From PRO6 sp049646625 (lineage in GTDB: Bacteria > Pseudomonadota > Alphaproteobacteria > Rhizobiales > Xanthobacteraceae): DNA of 8,085 nucleotides. The stretch lies in assembly GCA_049646625.1 (NCBI GenBank), contig JBARWE010000046.1:1-8085 (forward strand), read 5' to 3'. Position 1 is the first letter of the stretch. Every line of letters starts with the position of its first letter. This document shows positions 5,951 to 8,085 of the stretch, in pieces. The notes under the pieces were generated by a model. The model saw nothing but the letters and a program-made list of their open reading frames with translations. It was not told the origin of the DNA and did no database searches. Made by a program: the position numbers and the translations under genes.

Positions 5951-5980
5951 CCGCCGCCGGCGGCCCGGCCCCGGCGGCGG
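5951..5980 (+). terminator. Very GC-rich hairpin after the CHAP-like gene, possible terminator
   Basis: CCGCCGCCGG (5951-5960) and CCGGCGGCGG (5971-5980) are perfect reverse complements around a 10-nt loop, 7 bp after the stop codon. It is followed only by ATTTCGG, not a proper T tract. Position and stability favour a terminator or a 3' end stabiliser. The arms overlap smaller palindromes, so alternative folds exist. Confidence 0.5.
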
Positions 5981-6036
5981 ATTTCGGCCCGCTCACCTCT
6001 TTTCCCGCCAAAGCCGAATGCCCACATGGGCCTTAA

Positions 6037-6052
6037 GCGGGGCATCCCCCGC
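6037..6052 (+). repeat. 6-bp tetraloop hairpin upstream of the clpB promoter
   Basis: GCGGGG (6037-6042) pairs with CCCCGC (6047-6052) around CATC. It lies 14 bp upstream of the candidate -35 element of clpB. A second short inverted repeat, GCCCA/TGGGC (6020-6031), lies just before it. It is not a CIRCE element. Function unknown. Confidence 0.35.
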
Positions 6053-6066
6053 GACGATCGACCGTT

Positions 6067-6096
6067 CTTGACGACAATCAACGCGGGCGACCCATC
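6067..6096 (+). promoter_or_regulatory. Candidate heat-shock (RpoH-type) promoter of clpB
   Basis: CTTGAC (6067-6072) and CCCATC (6091-6096) are separated by 18 nt. These resemble the CTTGAA and CCCAT-type boxes of sigma-32 promoters. Transcription would begin near 6103, about 60 nt before the clpB ATG. clpB is a standard RpoH target in proteobacteria, which supports the call. The boxes are imperfect and a housekeeping promoter cannot be excluded. Confidence 0.42.
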
Positions 6097-6161
6097 ACCC
6101 CATGACGATGCCTCCACCCGTGCCTTCCGGGCGGGCGGGGCAGGCCGAGGGATCAGATACG

Positions 6162-8085
<1,924 letters not shown>

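Noticed and set aside
6102..6161. An upstream in-frame ATG that would add 20 residues to ClpB
   Set aside because: The added residues are Pro/Gly-rich and the region overlaps the ribosome site GAGGGA. ClpB proteins normally start right at MNIEKYT, as at 6162.

Overview
The window looks like an ordinary stretch of chromosome from a GC-rich alphaproteobacterium, most likely in the Hyphomicrobiales (the Bradyrhizobium/Rhodopseudomonas/Afipia neighbourhood or a close family). The basis is very high GC, strong G/C third-position bias, a SAM-II riboswitch upstream of metX, the metX-metW pair, and the look of the ClpB N-terminus. This placement is inference from motifs, not a database result. I see no insertion sequences, tRNA or rRNA genes, CRISPR arrays or phage genes.

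Layout. Positions 1-2928, minus strand: a three-gene aromatic amino acid operon read right to left. It encodes a chorismate mutase with a long extra C-terminal domain (2086-2928), a HisC-type aminotransferase (955-2049) and a TyrA/TyrC-type prephenate/arogenate dehydrogenase (962 to the left edge, 3' end cut off). Chorismate mutase makes prephenate, the dehydrogenase oxidises it or arogenate, and the aminotransferase can supply the transamination step as well as serve histidine synthesis. Positions 2929-3262: a divergent control region. On the plus strand it carries a SAM-II riboswitch (3134-3191) followed by an intrinsic terminator (3206-3239) just upstream of metX. Positions 3263-5118, plus strand: metX and metW, overlapping by ATGA, for methionine biosynthesis.

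Positions 5119-5295 hold several small inverted repeats. Positions 5296-5943 encode a small secreted protein with a His/Arg-rich linker and a CHAP/NlpC-P60-like cysteine-peptidase domain. Positions 5944-6161 hold a GC-rich hairpin, a second hairpin and a candidate heat-shock (RpoH-type) promoter. clpB, the disaggregase gene, starts at 6162 and runs off the right edge after about 641 codons.

The most interesting part is the metX leader. Four complementary segments (CCGGCC, GGCCGGG, CCCGGCC, GGCCGG) can be read as a SAM-II pseudoknot, an antiterminator and a terminator that share strands. This gives a simple model for SAM-controlled transcription termination. I found no evidence for a wholly new system.
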